Shown here piece by piece: positions 1-8,830 of a DNA stretch of 64,000 bases (its first letter is position 1; every line of letters begins with the position of its first letter). The notes below the pieces were generated by a model. The model was not told the DNA's origin. It searched no databases and saw only the letters and a program-made list of their open reading frames with translations. The translations under genes were made by a program, and so were the position numbers. Source of the stretch: Flavobacteriaceae bacterium (GTDB taxonomy: Bacteria > Bacteroidota > Bacteroidia > Flavobacteriales > Flavobacteriaceae); the NCBI GenBank assembly GCA_947371275.1, contig CANBOV010000001.1, positions 1-64,000 on the forward strand, written 5' to 3'.

Positions 1-291
1 TTTGTACTTCTCTGAATTGGTTGCCCAATGTGCAGGCGCTTCGTCCATAAAAATACCCAACTTCCATAATTCTGGAAAATCTTGATGATTTAAATCTACT
101 TGAAAAGAGGCATCGAGCACAGTGGCAGGACCTTCTGAAGCACCGGCTCCATAACTAACGGTTACTTCCCACGGCACTGGTATTACTATAATTTCAGATT
201 GTGCTGCTGTAAACGGTAATCCAAATACGGTAGCATCGGCTAAACCGGGTTGGCTTGGATCAAAATTGTCAATGATTTGTTGTTTGGTCAT
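1..291 (-). CDS. Ureohydrolase (agmatinase/arginase) family protein, C-terminus cut by window edge
   Basis: Reverse-strand reading from ATG at 291: MTKQQIIDNFDPSQPGLADATVFGLPFTAAQSEIIVIPVPWEVTVSYGAGASEGPATVLDASFQVDL...; the VIPVPWE..VSYGAGASEGP start is typical of the agmatinase family. Not in ORF track because it is open at the edge. Confidence 0.72.
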   Translation of the reverse strand, partial: MTKQQIIDNFDPSQPGLADATVFGLPFTAAQSEIIVIPVPWEVTVSYGAGASEGPATVLDASFQVDLNHQDFPELWKLGIFMDEAPAHWATNSEKYK

Positions 292-383
292 TTCTTATAA
301 ATTACTTTGCCAATTTGCTGGCGCTTGTATGAAAGGGGCAAAGTTACAAAGTTGGTTTCTTAAAATACCCTTGGGGTATAAAA

Positions 384-413
384 AAAACCACAATGATTTC
401 TCACTGTGGTTTT
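384..413 (-). terminator. Rho-independent terminator after the T9SS metalloprotease gene
   Basis: AAAACCACA ... TGTGGTTTT inverted repeat with A/T tails, just downstream of the 434-2503 minus-strand gene. Confidence 0.7.
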
Positions 414-433
414 GATTTATGCCTTTACTATTT

Positions 434-2503
434 TTAGTTTTTCACGAATTTATGGGCAACTTTAGCTGTATTGAAATATACATTGTATACCCCAGCCGCT
501 AAAGAAGTAACATCAATGCTATCTTCGTTAGCTGTTAGTGCTTTTCTGATTACAGCTTGCCCTAACATATTGTATACGGTAATACTTTCTGAAGTATCAA
601 AATCCCCTTTAAGGTATACTACATTGGTAGCCGGATTTGGATACAAAACAAAATTATTTTTTAATGAATCAGCTATTCCTAAAAATGGAGTAACGGTAAG
701 TTGAAAAATAACCGCAACATTTGAAGATCCACTCGTGGCCGTAATAGTAATTGTATAAACTCCTGGAGCTAAAACTGCACCTGCCGCAGGTGATTGTAAT
801 AAAACAGCATCACAATTATCAGAAATAGGATTAGCTAAAGAATTGAAATTTGTTAAAGTATAGGTATTAGATGCACTTGCTTGCACTGTTTGGTCTGCAA
901 TTGCTGCCATAGTTAAATCTAATGGAGGAAGTGTATATCCTTTACTTGTAAATTTAGTTGTAATGGTTTTAACATCAGCACAAGAATAATTCATATCAAT
1001 TGCGGCTTGACGCATTGCAATCGCGGCATCTTCTTGTGTTGCTGTATGATCGGTATAAGATAATCCTTCTACAAATGCTTTATCTGTTTTTACTCTTCCA
1101 ATGGCATCCCATATTTTCATACAAGCCGTTGACCATATCTGACCATCCATATGGTTATCTTGGTATTGAATACCTGCGGGATAATTTAAACTATAGTTAG
1201 TATTTCTAGTAGAACCCCATGCTGGACCATCCCAATTAAATACTTTTTGGTAGGCCGCATTAGTAGAGGTCCATTGATTTAAACTTCTGCTATACGATTG
1301 AGCCCAATAATCACCACTTCCTTCACCTAAGCCATCATCTGTATCTCCACTATAAGAACCAGGCGTTGAACCCCCTGTCATCCAATCATGAATACCATGA
1401 CCAAATTCGTGTAGCACCACATCAGCATCTTCTGCATCATCTACCCCTCCTTCTCCGAAAGCAATTCTTTCAGAAGACGGAATATAATGAGAATTATCGG
1501 CTCCACTTAAACCAGAAGGGTCATAAAAGAATATCCCAGCATTTAATGAAGGACGGCAAACGACTCCTAATGTTTCGTTGATATAGCGAATGCTTTTATC
1601 TAAATGATAGAAGGCATTAACGGCTTCAAAACCATCTTGATTTCTATTGAAACTGAAATCGGAAGTGGCTTGTGTAAACAGTCCTTTTGATGGAGTTTCA
1701 AAATCCTTGATTTCCACGTAAGAACTCTTTAACTTATAAACTCCAGAAGTTAAATCAATTTCTGGCAATGAAACAGCTGTTCTTGCTGCGTCTAAAGAAG
1801 TATTGGTTGCGTCATTATTATCAACATAATTGCCTGTATAAGTTACATGAACTGTTGAAAGAGGATCTGGATCATATACTAATGCAGTACCCGTCACTAA
1901 GGCTAAAGTTGATGTAGTGCTTTTTGGATTCCCATTACTTTGCGCATATTTTTTATGGTCATAAATAGCAACATCTCTAACACTAAGGACGGCTGCGCTT
2001 TGGGCGTCCACTAAAACTTCCCAACTACCATTTCCAGATTTAGGATTTGTCACTACTCTATAAACTAATTTAGTTTGATTGTTTACTTTCGTAACATACA
2101 AATCATTTAAATCAACAGTATATTCACCTTCAATTTTTAAATTCTGAGCTGAACTTACTGATGCAACCTCCTTAGAGATAGCTGGAGTTGTATTAATATT
2201 TTCAATCGCGGCATCGTGAGCATCTGAAGTATATGTGATTGCATTGCTTGGATTGAAGTGTATTACTAATTCTGATTTAAACACTGGTACATTATTCATC
2301 ATTTGTTGGAAACGCAAAGTTTCTCCTGACAAGCTTTTTCTAACAAAACTTAGTTTAAAATTGTCGTTTGGTTTTATGTCTAAATCTTTACCGTGATTTC
2401 TTATCCAGGTTCTGGCAGCAGCTTCATTTGAAGAAACTTGAGCTTTGCCATAATATGAAAAAGCAAAAGTTAACGCTATGGCTAAAAGTACTTTACATTT
2501 CAT
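434..2503 (-). CDS. Secreted M36/fungalysin-like zinc metallopeptidase with C-terminal T9SS type A sorting domain
   Basis: Signal peptide; VVLHEFGHGIHD zinc motif, downstream GEGSGDYWAQS; C-terminal LYPNPATNVVYLKGDF...HKFVKN sorting domain. Confidence 0.85.
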   Translation of the reverse strand: MKCKVLLAIALTFAFSYYGKAQVSSNEAAARTWIRNHGKDLDIKPNDNFKLSFVRKSLSGETLRFQQMMNNVPVFKSELVIHFNPSNAITYTSDAHDAAIENINTTPAISKEVASVSSAQNLKIEGEYTVDLNDLYVTKVNNQTKLVYRVVTNPKSGNGSWEVLVDAQSAAVLSVRDVAIYDHKKYAQSNGNPKSTTSTLALVTGTALVYDPDPLSTVHVTYTGNYVDNNDATNTSLDAARTAVSLPEIDLTSGVYKLKSSYVEIKDFETPSKGLFTQATSDFSFNRNQDGFEAVNAFYHLDKSIRYINETLGVVCRPSLNAGIFFYDPSGLSGADNSHYIPSSERIAFGEGGVDDAEDADVVLHEFGHGIHDWMTGGSTPGSYSGDTDDGLGEGSGDYWAQSYSRSLNQWTSTNAAYQKVFNWDGPAWGSTRNTNYSLNYPAGIQYQDNHMDGQIWSTACMKIWDAIGRVKTDKAFVEGLSYTDHTATQEDAAIAMRQAAIDMNYSCADVKTITTKFTSKGYTLPPLDLTMAAIADQTVQASASNTYTLTNFNSLANPISDNCDAVLLQSPAAGAVLAPGVYTITITATSGSSNVAVIFQLTVTPFLGIADSLKNNFVLYPNPATNVVYLKGDFDTSESITVYNMLGQAVIRKALTANEDSIDVTSLAAGVYNVYFNTAKVAHKFVKN

Positions 2504-2575
2504 TTTAATAAATTTTAGTTTTTTGGTGGTTTAATAATCTACTGCAAATCAACGAATTGTTTTTTATAAAACAAA

Positions 2576-3859
2576 TTATTTCAAAGTTAAAATGCCCTGT
2601 TTTAAAATTTGTCCGAATTCATACATGTCTTCGAATGAGCAATAAAAAGGTGCTGGTGCTAATCGGATTACATTGGGTTCGCGCCAATCGGTAATTACGC
2701 CGTTTTTCATCAAATATTCAAACAAACTTCTTCCTTGGCCATGAAGAAAAACGGAGAGTTGACAAGCTCTTTCCTGTTGATTATTAGGTGTAATAATTTC
2801 GAATTCTGCTCCTACTATTTCATTATCAATTTCATAAAGAATAAATTCAAGATAAGCGGTCAATTGATTTCTTTTGGCAATTAATTTTTCCATTCCAACT
2901 TCGGCGAACATTTCAACTGATGCTAAATAGGGTGCTAAAGACAGAATTGGCAAATTACTTACTTGCCAACCATTTGCCCCAACGATCGGATCATATTGCG
3001 GTTCCATTTTGAAGCGTCGTTCTTTATTATGTCCCCACCAGCCACCAAATCGTGCTAACTGTTTATTAGTGTGGTGCTTTTCATGAATAAAACAACCTGA
3101 AGCATTTCCTGGTCCCGAATTCATATATTTATAACTGCACCAAGCGGCAAAATCAACCTCCCAATCGTGTAATTTTAATTCAATATTTCCAGCAGCATGA
3201 GCTAAATCAAAGCCTACTCTTGCGCCAACTTTGTGTCCGGCTTCGGTAATAGCCTTCATGTCAAAAACTTGACCTGTATAATAATTAACGCCTCCAAACA
3301 AAACTAGAGCCAATTCATCTCCAACCTCTTCAATCTTTGCTAGAATATCTTCTAATCGTATGTTATGTTCCCCTTCCCTTCTTTTGATTTCGACAATTGC
3401 TTCTTCTGGCTTATAACCATGGAACCCTACTTGTCCTTGAAACATATATTGATCTGAAGGAAATGCTTTTTCTTCGCAAATGATTTTGAAGCGTGTGTTT
3501 GTTGGGTGATAAAACGAAACCATTAGTAAGTGAAGGTTCACTGTCAAGGTATTCATCACTGTTATTTCAGAGGGTTTTGCGCCTACAATTGCACTTAACG
3601 GATTAGCGAATCTTTCATGATAATCCCACCATGGTTTTTCTGCATAAAAATGTCCTTCCACTGCTAAATCTGCCCAATCTTTCATTACCTCATCTACATA
3701 AGACTTCGTTCGCTTGGGCTGAAGTCCCAATGAGTTCCCCGTAAAATAAATTACATTTTTGCCCTCATGTTGAGGAAAAACAAATTCGTCTCGGTATTGT
3801 TTTAACTCATCTTGTTTATCGAGTTGCTTTGCAAATTCAATAGTATTTTGAAAATTCAT
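2576..3859 (-). CDS. kynU: Kynureninase; start moved to internal ATG (MNFQNTIEFAKQLDKQDEL)
   Basis: PLP-enzyme sequence FDLAHAAGNIELKLHDWEVDFAAWCSYKYMNSGPG. The track's 61-aa N-terminal extension runs through a terminator hairpin at 3978-4010 and is not believable. Confidence 0.9.
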   Translation of the reverse strand: MNFQNTIEFAKQLDKQDELKQYRDEFVFPQHEGKNVIYFTGNSLGLQPKRTKSYVDEVMKDWADLAVEGHFYAEKPWWDYHERFANPLSAIVGAKPSEITVMNTLTVNLHLLMVSFYHPTNTRFKIICEEKAFPSDQYMFQGQVGFHGYKPEEAIVEIKRREGEHNIRLEDILAKIEEVGDELALVLFGGVNYYTGQVFDMKAITEAGHKVGARVGFDLAHAAGNIELKLHDWEVDFAAWCSYKYMNSGPGNASGCFIHEKHHTNKQLARFGGWWGHNKERRFKMEPQYDPIVGANGWQVSNLPILSLAPYLASVEMFAEVGMEKLIAKRNQLTAYLEFILYEIDNEIVGAEFEIITPNNQQERACQLSVFLHGQGRSLFEYLMKNGVITDWREPNVIRLAPAPFYCSFEDMYEFGQILKQGILTLK

Positions 3860-3897
3860 GATTCGTTTTGTTTGTTGAGGCGTAAAAGTAAAAAAAA

Positions 3898-3925
3898 GAG
3901 TAATGAGTAAAGAGTAAAGAACAAA
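3898..3925. repeat. Heptamer tandem repeat (GAGTAAT GAGTAAA GAGTAAA GAACAAA)
   Basis: Four consecutive 7-bp units in the kynU upstream region. Confidence 0.6.
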
Positions 3926-3977
3926 GAAATTTGATTTAAGCCAAAGATTACTTTTTAGCCCTGATCGTAATGGAAAT

Positions 3978-4010
3978 AAAAAAAGCCCTGAGTGTTTCGG
4001 GGCTTTTTTT
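3978..4010 (-). terminator. Rho-independent terminator downstream of queA
   Basis: AAAAAAAGCCC-TGAGTGTTTCG-GGGCTTTTTTT. Confidence 0.8.
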
Positions 4011-4069
4011 ATTGTAATGAAGAGCAGGAAAATGGACGGCAAGAATTCCCGAACTATTCGCTCCTGAAA

Positions 4070-5119
4070 TTATATTATAAGCATCGCGTCGCCGTATGAA
4101 TAGAAACGGTATTTTTCTTTTATAGCTTCTTCGTAGGCTTTCTTCATTAAATCATGCCCACAAAATGCTGAAATCATCATTAGTAAGGTAGATTTTGGTG
4201 TATGGAAATTAGTTACCATACAATCTGCAATGCTGAAATCATAGGGAGGGAAAATGAATTTATTGGTCCATCCTTCATAAGGATTTAAGGTTCTTGCTGA
4301 AGAAACAGAACTTTCAATGGCACGCATAGAAGTAGTTCCGATACAACATATTTTTTTCTTTTTAATTTTAGCATTATTAACGATATCACAAGCTTGTTGT
4401 GAGATAATTAACTCTTCTGAATCCATTTTATGCTTTGATAAATCTTCTACCTCTACTGGATTAAAGGTTCCTAAACCTACATGTAGTGTAACTTCAGCAA
4501 AGTTTACCCCTTTAATTTCTAGACGTTTTAAAAGGTGTTTTGAAAAATGCAAGCCTGCTGTTGGAGCTGCTACAGCACCTTCTTCCTTCGCATAAATTGT
4601 TTGGTAACGTTCAGCATCTTCTTCGGTTACTTCACGGTTAATATATTTTGGAATTGGAGTTTCTCCTAGTTCCGTTAATTTTCTTCTAAATTCATTATAA
4701 GAACCATCATATAAGAAACGTAATGTTCTTCCTCTTGAAGTTGTATTATCTATAACTTCAGCTACTAATGAATCGTCATCTCCAAAATATAATTTATTCC
4801 CAATTCTGATTTTACGAGCAGGATCCACTAATACATCCCAAAGACGTTGTTCTGCATTTAATTCTCTTAATAAGAAAACTTCAATACGCGCACCAGTTTT
4901 TTCTTTGTTTCCATACATACGCGCTGGAAACACTTTGGTGTTGTTTAAAATCATTACATCTCCATCGTCAAAATAATTGATAATGTCTTTGAATAATTTA
5001 TGTTCTATGGTTTTGTTTTTTCTGTCAACGACCATCAATCTTGATTCGTCTCTGTTTTCTGCGGGGAACTCTGCCAATAATTCTGTTGGGAGATTAAACT
5101 GGAAATGAGATAATTTCAT
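4070..5119 (-). CDS. queA: S-adenosylmethionine:tRNA ribosyltransferase-isomerase
   Basis: [33 protein letters not shown]..., [28 protein letters not shown] motifs. Confidence 0.95.
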   Translation of the reverse strand: MKLSHFQFNLPTELLAEFPAENRDESRLMVVDRKNKTIEHKLFKDIINYFDDGDVMILNNTKVFPARMYGNKEKTGARIEVFLLRELNAEQRLWDVLVDPARKIRIGNKLYFGDDDSLVAEVIDNTTSRGRTLRFLYDGSYNEFRRKLTELGETPIPKYINREVTEEDAERYQTIYAKEEGAVAAPTAGLHFSKHLLKRLEIKGVNFAEVTLHVGLGTFNPVEVEDLSKHKMDSEELIISQQACDIVNNAKIKKKKICCIGTTSMRAIESSVSSARTLNPYEGWTNKFIFPPYDFSIADCMVTNFHTPKSTLLMMISAFCGHDLMKKAYEEAIKEKYRFYSYGDAMLII

Positions 5120-5278
5120 TTGAAAAAGTTATAGGTTATACATTAGAAATTATGAGTTAATCCCATAAAATTTAATAGCCTGCAAATATACTATCGTGAG
5201 ATAGGCGTTGTCAAGTAAAAAGGGGTTTATTTTTATATTAAGTTGCTGAGGCACTGCTTTTGTTAGCCGTGAAGGGAT

Positions 5279-6505
5279 TTATATTTCAGAAAATTGAAAT
5301 CCTATGCTTTTCAAATCATTCCAAAAAGCAGGGTATGATTTTGAGACCACCTCTGCCTCTTCAATACCGATGGAAGTTTTTAGTGCTAATGGTGCAAAAG
5401 CCATTGCCATACGGTGGTCTTGATAGGTTTTGATGGTGCAATCACTATTTATGATGGAATTTGGTTTTAGCGTTAAGCTATCATTAGTAATTCTAACCTC
5501 TGCACCAAGTTTTTGTAATTCATTTTGCAGGGCTACAAGGCGGTCTGTTTCTTTTATTTTTAAAGTATATAGTCCTGTTAACTGGCAACCGATTCCTAAT
5601 CCAAAGCAGGTTACGGCAATGGTTTGGGCAATATCCGGGGCGTCGCTTAAATGTAGGATTATGGATTTATGATTTCTAATTTGGATTTTTTTTAATCGTA
5701 TAGTATTCTCATTAAAAAAAGTTTCAACGCCAAATTCTTTATAGATTGTTACCAAAGCACTATCACCTTGGAGGCTATTTTCTTTGAAGCTAGAAAGTGT
5801 AATTTCTGTTCCTATTTCAGACAAGGCAATAATTGAATAAAAATAAGAGGCTGAAGACCAATCGCTTTCGATAGTAGCTTTTTGATTATCGATTAATGAT
5901 TTTTGATTTATAGTGATTGTATTATTTACAAAGGCAGTTTCTACTCCTATTTCATTGAGTAATTCTAACGTCATTTTAATATAGGGAGCCGAAGTGATTT
6001 CACCTTCTATGGTTAATTCCAAACCATTCTCTAATTTTGGTGCAATTAACAACAACGCTGAAATGTATTGGCTGCTAATATTTGCGGCTAAAGACACCTT
6101 GTTTATTGTTATTTTTTTTCCTTTTATCCTAATAGGAGGATAACCTTCAATCTCTTCGTACGTAATGGAGGCTCCCAATTGTTTTAAGGCATCCACTAAA
6201 ACAGCGATGGGTCTTTCTTTCATGCGAGAGGAACCTGTAAGCACTACTTCGCTATCCTCTTTTATGGCAAAATAGGCCGTTAAAAAACGCATAGCAGTAC
6301 CTGCGTGGTGAATATCAATCACTTCCTTACTTTCTTTTAAAGCTTTTTCCATTACTTCTGAATCGTTAGAATTAGAAGTGTTAACCAATATAAGATCAGG
6401 ATATAGTGCTTTAAGCAACAGCAGTCTATTGGTTTCTGATTTACTTCCCGTTAAATTAATGGAGGCATTGGATAGGATGCTAGAATGGTTAAGAAGTAAA
6501 TTCAT
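5279..6505 (-). CDS. aroA: 3-phosphoshikimate 1-carboxyvinyltransferase (EPSP synthase)
   Basis: LTGSKSETNRLLLLKALYP, HAGTAMRFLTAYFA, DHRMAMAFAPLAL. Start moved to MNLLLNHSSI at 6505; the upstream ATG lies in a tandem repeat. Confidence 0.9.
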   Translation of the reverse strand: MNLLLNHSSILSNASINLTGSKSETNRLLLLKALYPDLILVNTSNSNDSEVMEKALKESKEVIDIHHAGTAMRFLTAYFAIKEDSEVVLTGSSRMKERPIAVLVDALKQLGASITYEEIEGYPPIRIKGKKITINKVSLAANISSQYISALLLIAPKLENGLELTIEGEITSAPYIKMTLELLNEIGVETAFVNNTITINQKSLIDNQKATIESDWSSASYFYSIIALSEIGTEITLSSFKENSLQGDSALVTIYKEFGVETFFNENTIRLKKIQIRNHKSIILHLSDAPDIAQTIAVTCFGLGIGCQLTGLYTLKIKETDRLVALQNELQKLGAEVRITNDSLTLKPNSIINSDCTIKTYQDHRMAMAFAPLALKTSIGIEEAEVVSKSYPAFWNDLKSIGFQFSEI

Positions 6506-6516
6506 TTTGATTGTTT

Positions 6517-6553
6517 CACAGAGATTCACAGAGTAGCACAAAGATACACAGAG
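6517..6553. repeat. Four CACARAG heptamers at exact 10-bp period
   Basis: CACAGAG att CACAGAG tag CACAAAG ata CACAGAG between aroA and the MazG-like gene. Confidence 0.7.
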
Positions 6554-6572
6554 AAAATAGTACTTCTTAGAA

Positions 6573-6899
6573 CTATTTCAGTTTCTCGTTATTGTGATGA
6601 CGGTCGTGGTCACGATTGGTTTTTAAGTCCATTTTTTTATCGAAAGTGGCTTGTAAATCGATACCCGTTTGATTAGCTAAACACAGAACCACAAATACTA
6701 CATCGGCAAGTTCTTCTCCTAGGTCTTTATTTTTATCGCTTTCCTTTTCGGATTGTTCGCCATAGCGTCTTGCGATAATGCGAGCCACCTCTCCTACTTC
6801 TTCCGTAAGTTGGGCCATATTGGTCAATTCGTTAAAATAACGAACGCCGTGGTTTTTAATCCAGTTATCTACTTCTAGTTGGGCATTTTTTAAGTCCAT
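6573..6899 (-). CDS. MazG-like nucleotide pyrophosphohydrolase
   Basis: MAQLTEEVGEVARIIARRYGEQ...DLGEELADVVFVVLCLANQTGIDL: EExxE...EELAD MazG-type motifs. Confidence 0.85.
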   Translation of the reverse strand: MDLKNAQLEVDNWIKNHGVRYFNELTNMAQLTEEVGEVARIIARRYGEQSEKESDKNKDLGEELADVVFVVLCLANQTGIDLQATFDKKMDLKTNRDHDRHHNNEKLK

Positions 6900-6900
6900 T

Positions 6901-8826
6901 TTATCCTTTTTTAATCACAATTTTCTCGGTTTGTTTATTGACTAACTCTTTATAGAAATTCTTTAATATTTCATAATACTCTGATGCAATTATAGGTTGA
7001 TTCATTTCACAAACATATAATAGTTGAATTTGACTTCCGTTATTGGATATATTATATTTTATGGTCCCTATATTATCGGGCATCGCTACTGCTTTAGGTT
7101 GAGGAAGATTTTCTACGACGTAACCTTCTGGTATATTTATGCTTATATTAAATTTATCTTGATTTGGGTAAACAAAATCAATAGGATATTCCCTTTTGTC
7201 TTGTTTAAATGGGTTTTCGGTTGTGGCAAAGAACAAAAATGGTGATACGTACATTTTATCTCCAATAATTTCTACTGAATTAGCTGATGTAAAAGAATAA
7301 TTTTCAATTACAGGTTTAGTAATATCATTTTTATTCTGAACTTCATAATCACTAATTTCAAGACCTTGGTATCGTTTTTCTAACTTTTCTATATAGGCAT
7401 CATTAGAATCATCATTATAATTATTTCTGTAAACAAATGCATTATAATCAAAATACTGCTCTCTTATTTTTCCTGAAATTTCTCCTTTTTCGTTTACCGC
7501 TGCTAATATATTGATAACGTCTTTTGAATTACTTTTAGGCATTAAGTCAATCTCAGCAGAACTTTCATTTTTTCTAATAATTCTTCCATACCAGTTTAAA
7601 TCTCTTATGGGCAAAATGTTTGGAAGAGAATATTTACTTGTAGCATCTAACAAAATGACTTGGTTTTCTAATTCAACTCCAGAAATCACGTAATTATAGG
7701 CGGCTATACTAGGATACATAAAAACCCCATTAGATCTTGTACTAACTAAAATTGGATTTGCTTCTATTCCTGCATAGCGTAACATTGCCGTTAACATTAA
7801 ATTAATTTCGGCGACATTTCCTTTTTTTTGTTGGTAGGCTTTTTTTACTCCTATGTCGCAAGTAAAACCAAGATCTTCATTCCATGTTACTCTTGATTTA
7901 ACAAAATTAAAAATCGCGTCAATTTTTTCTTGAGTTGTTTTCAAATCTTTTAAAATAGCATCTATGTCATTTTCAAAATATCCTGTTTTTTTTAATTCTG
8001 CTCCAAAATATTCGTTCTCATAAACTTTCTTTACTACTGATTCCCAATCTCTCGAAATGTTTTCCTCAACGCCATAACTATTCTTCACTGATGCTAATTC
8101 ATAACGAATTCTCGTTCTATAATTATTAATATTATTAACGTAACCTTCTTCTTTTAAAGGTAAGATATCTTTAAATCTATAGATACATCTGTTTGTGTAA
8201 AATCCTGAACTCGCATCATTATAGCCGTCCTCAATTATCTCTGGAGTATTATATCCTGTCAATGTTTTACTGTAATAGTATTTATTAGGATATTCTACTT
8301 TGAGTTCCACAAATTTTACCGGGATTTCTTGTTGAAAAAAGAAATTTACCAATCTAAAACCATTATTAGTAAATTTTTTGATTTTATATTCAATTATAGA
8401 ACCTTCTTTAACATCAGATAACGTTATTTTCTTTCTGTAAATGTCTTTTGTCACTTCTTCTTTAAATTCTCCTTCTTTTTTGAGTTTCGTTTTAACAATT
8501 TCTCCCTTTACAAGATTGTAGGTTGCAGCGTTTGAAAATTCAACTCTTTCACCATTTCCAATAAAATAAGCTTCATCTATATTGGCATATTCATACCCTT
8601 CTTTTTTATAAATTTTTAATTTTACTTCGGTCTCAGTAACTACCTGACCAATTGTAATATCATATTTTATTTTAGAGGTTTTAAAGATAATAGCCGCCGA
8701 TGCGGCGGTATCAAGTGGACAGACTTTTTCTTGTAGTTCTTCTATAGTCACTTTGCCTAATTCATTTTTTTGGGAGAAACCAATAAAACTGATTACTAAA
8801 AATATAAATACAAGTGTTTTTCTCAT
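6901..8826 (-). CDS. DUF3857 / transglutaminase-like domain secreted protein
   Basis: Signal peptide, DUF3857-like N-terminal domain, transglutaminase-like core (KSRVTWNEDLGFTCDIGVKKAYQQKKGNVAEINLMLTAMLRYAGIEANPILVSTR). Confidence 0.7.
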   Translation of the reverse strand: MRKTLVFIFLVISFIGFSQKNELGKVTIEELQEKVCPLDTAASAAIIFKTSKIKYDITIGQVVTETEVKLKIYKKEGYEYANIDEAYFIGNGERVEFSNAATYNLVKGEIVKTKLKKEGEFKEEVTKDIYRKKITLSDVKEGSIIEYKIKKFTNNGFRLVNFFFQQEIPVKFVELKVEYPNKYYYSKTLTGYNTPEIIEDGYNDASSGFYTNRCIYRFKDILPLKEEGYVNNINNYRTRIRYELASVKNSYGVEENISRDWESVVKKVYENEYFGAELKKTGYFENDIDAILKDLKTTQEKIDAIFNFVKSRVTWNEDLGFTCDIGVKKAYQQKKGNVAEINLMLTAMLRYAGIEANPILVSTRSNGVFMYPSIAAYNYVISGVELENQVILLDATSKYSLPNILPIRDLNWYGRIIRKNESSAEIDLMPKSNSKDVINILAAVNEKGEISGKIREQYFDYNAFVYRNNYNDDSNDAYIEKLEKRYQGLEISDYEVQNKNDITKPVIENYSFTSANSVEIIGDKMYVSPFLFFATTENPFKQDKREYPIDFVYPNQDKFNISINIPEGYVVENLPQPKAVAMPDNIGTIKYNISNNGSQIQLLYVCEMNQPIIASEYYEILKNFYKELVNKQTEKIVIKKG

Positions 8827-8830
8827 GGTT

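Noticed and set aside
471-704. 77-aa plus-strand ORF opposite the T9SS sorting domain
   Set aside because: Antisense of the conserved C-terminal sorting domain.
3860-4042. 61-aa N-terminal extension of kynureninase in the ORF track
   Set aside because: It crosses a strong terminator hairpin (3978-4010) and a heptamer repeat and has no protein-like character.
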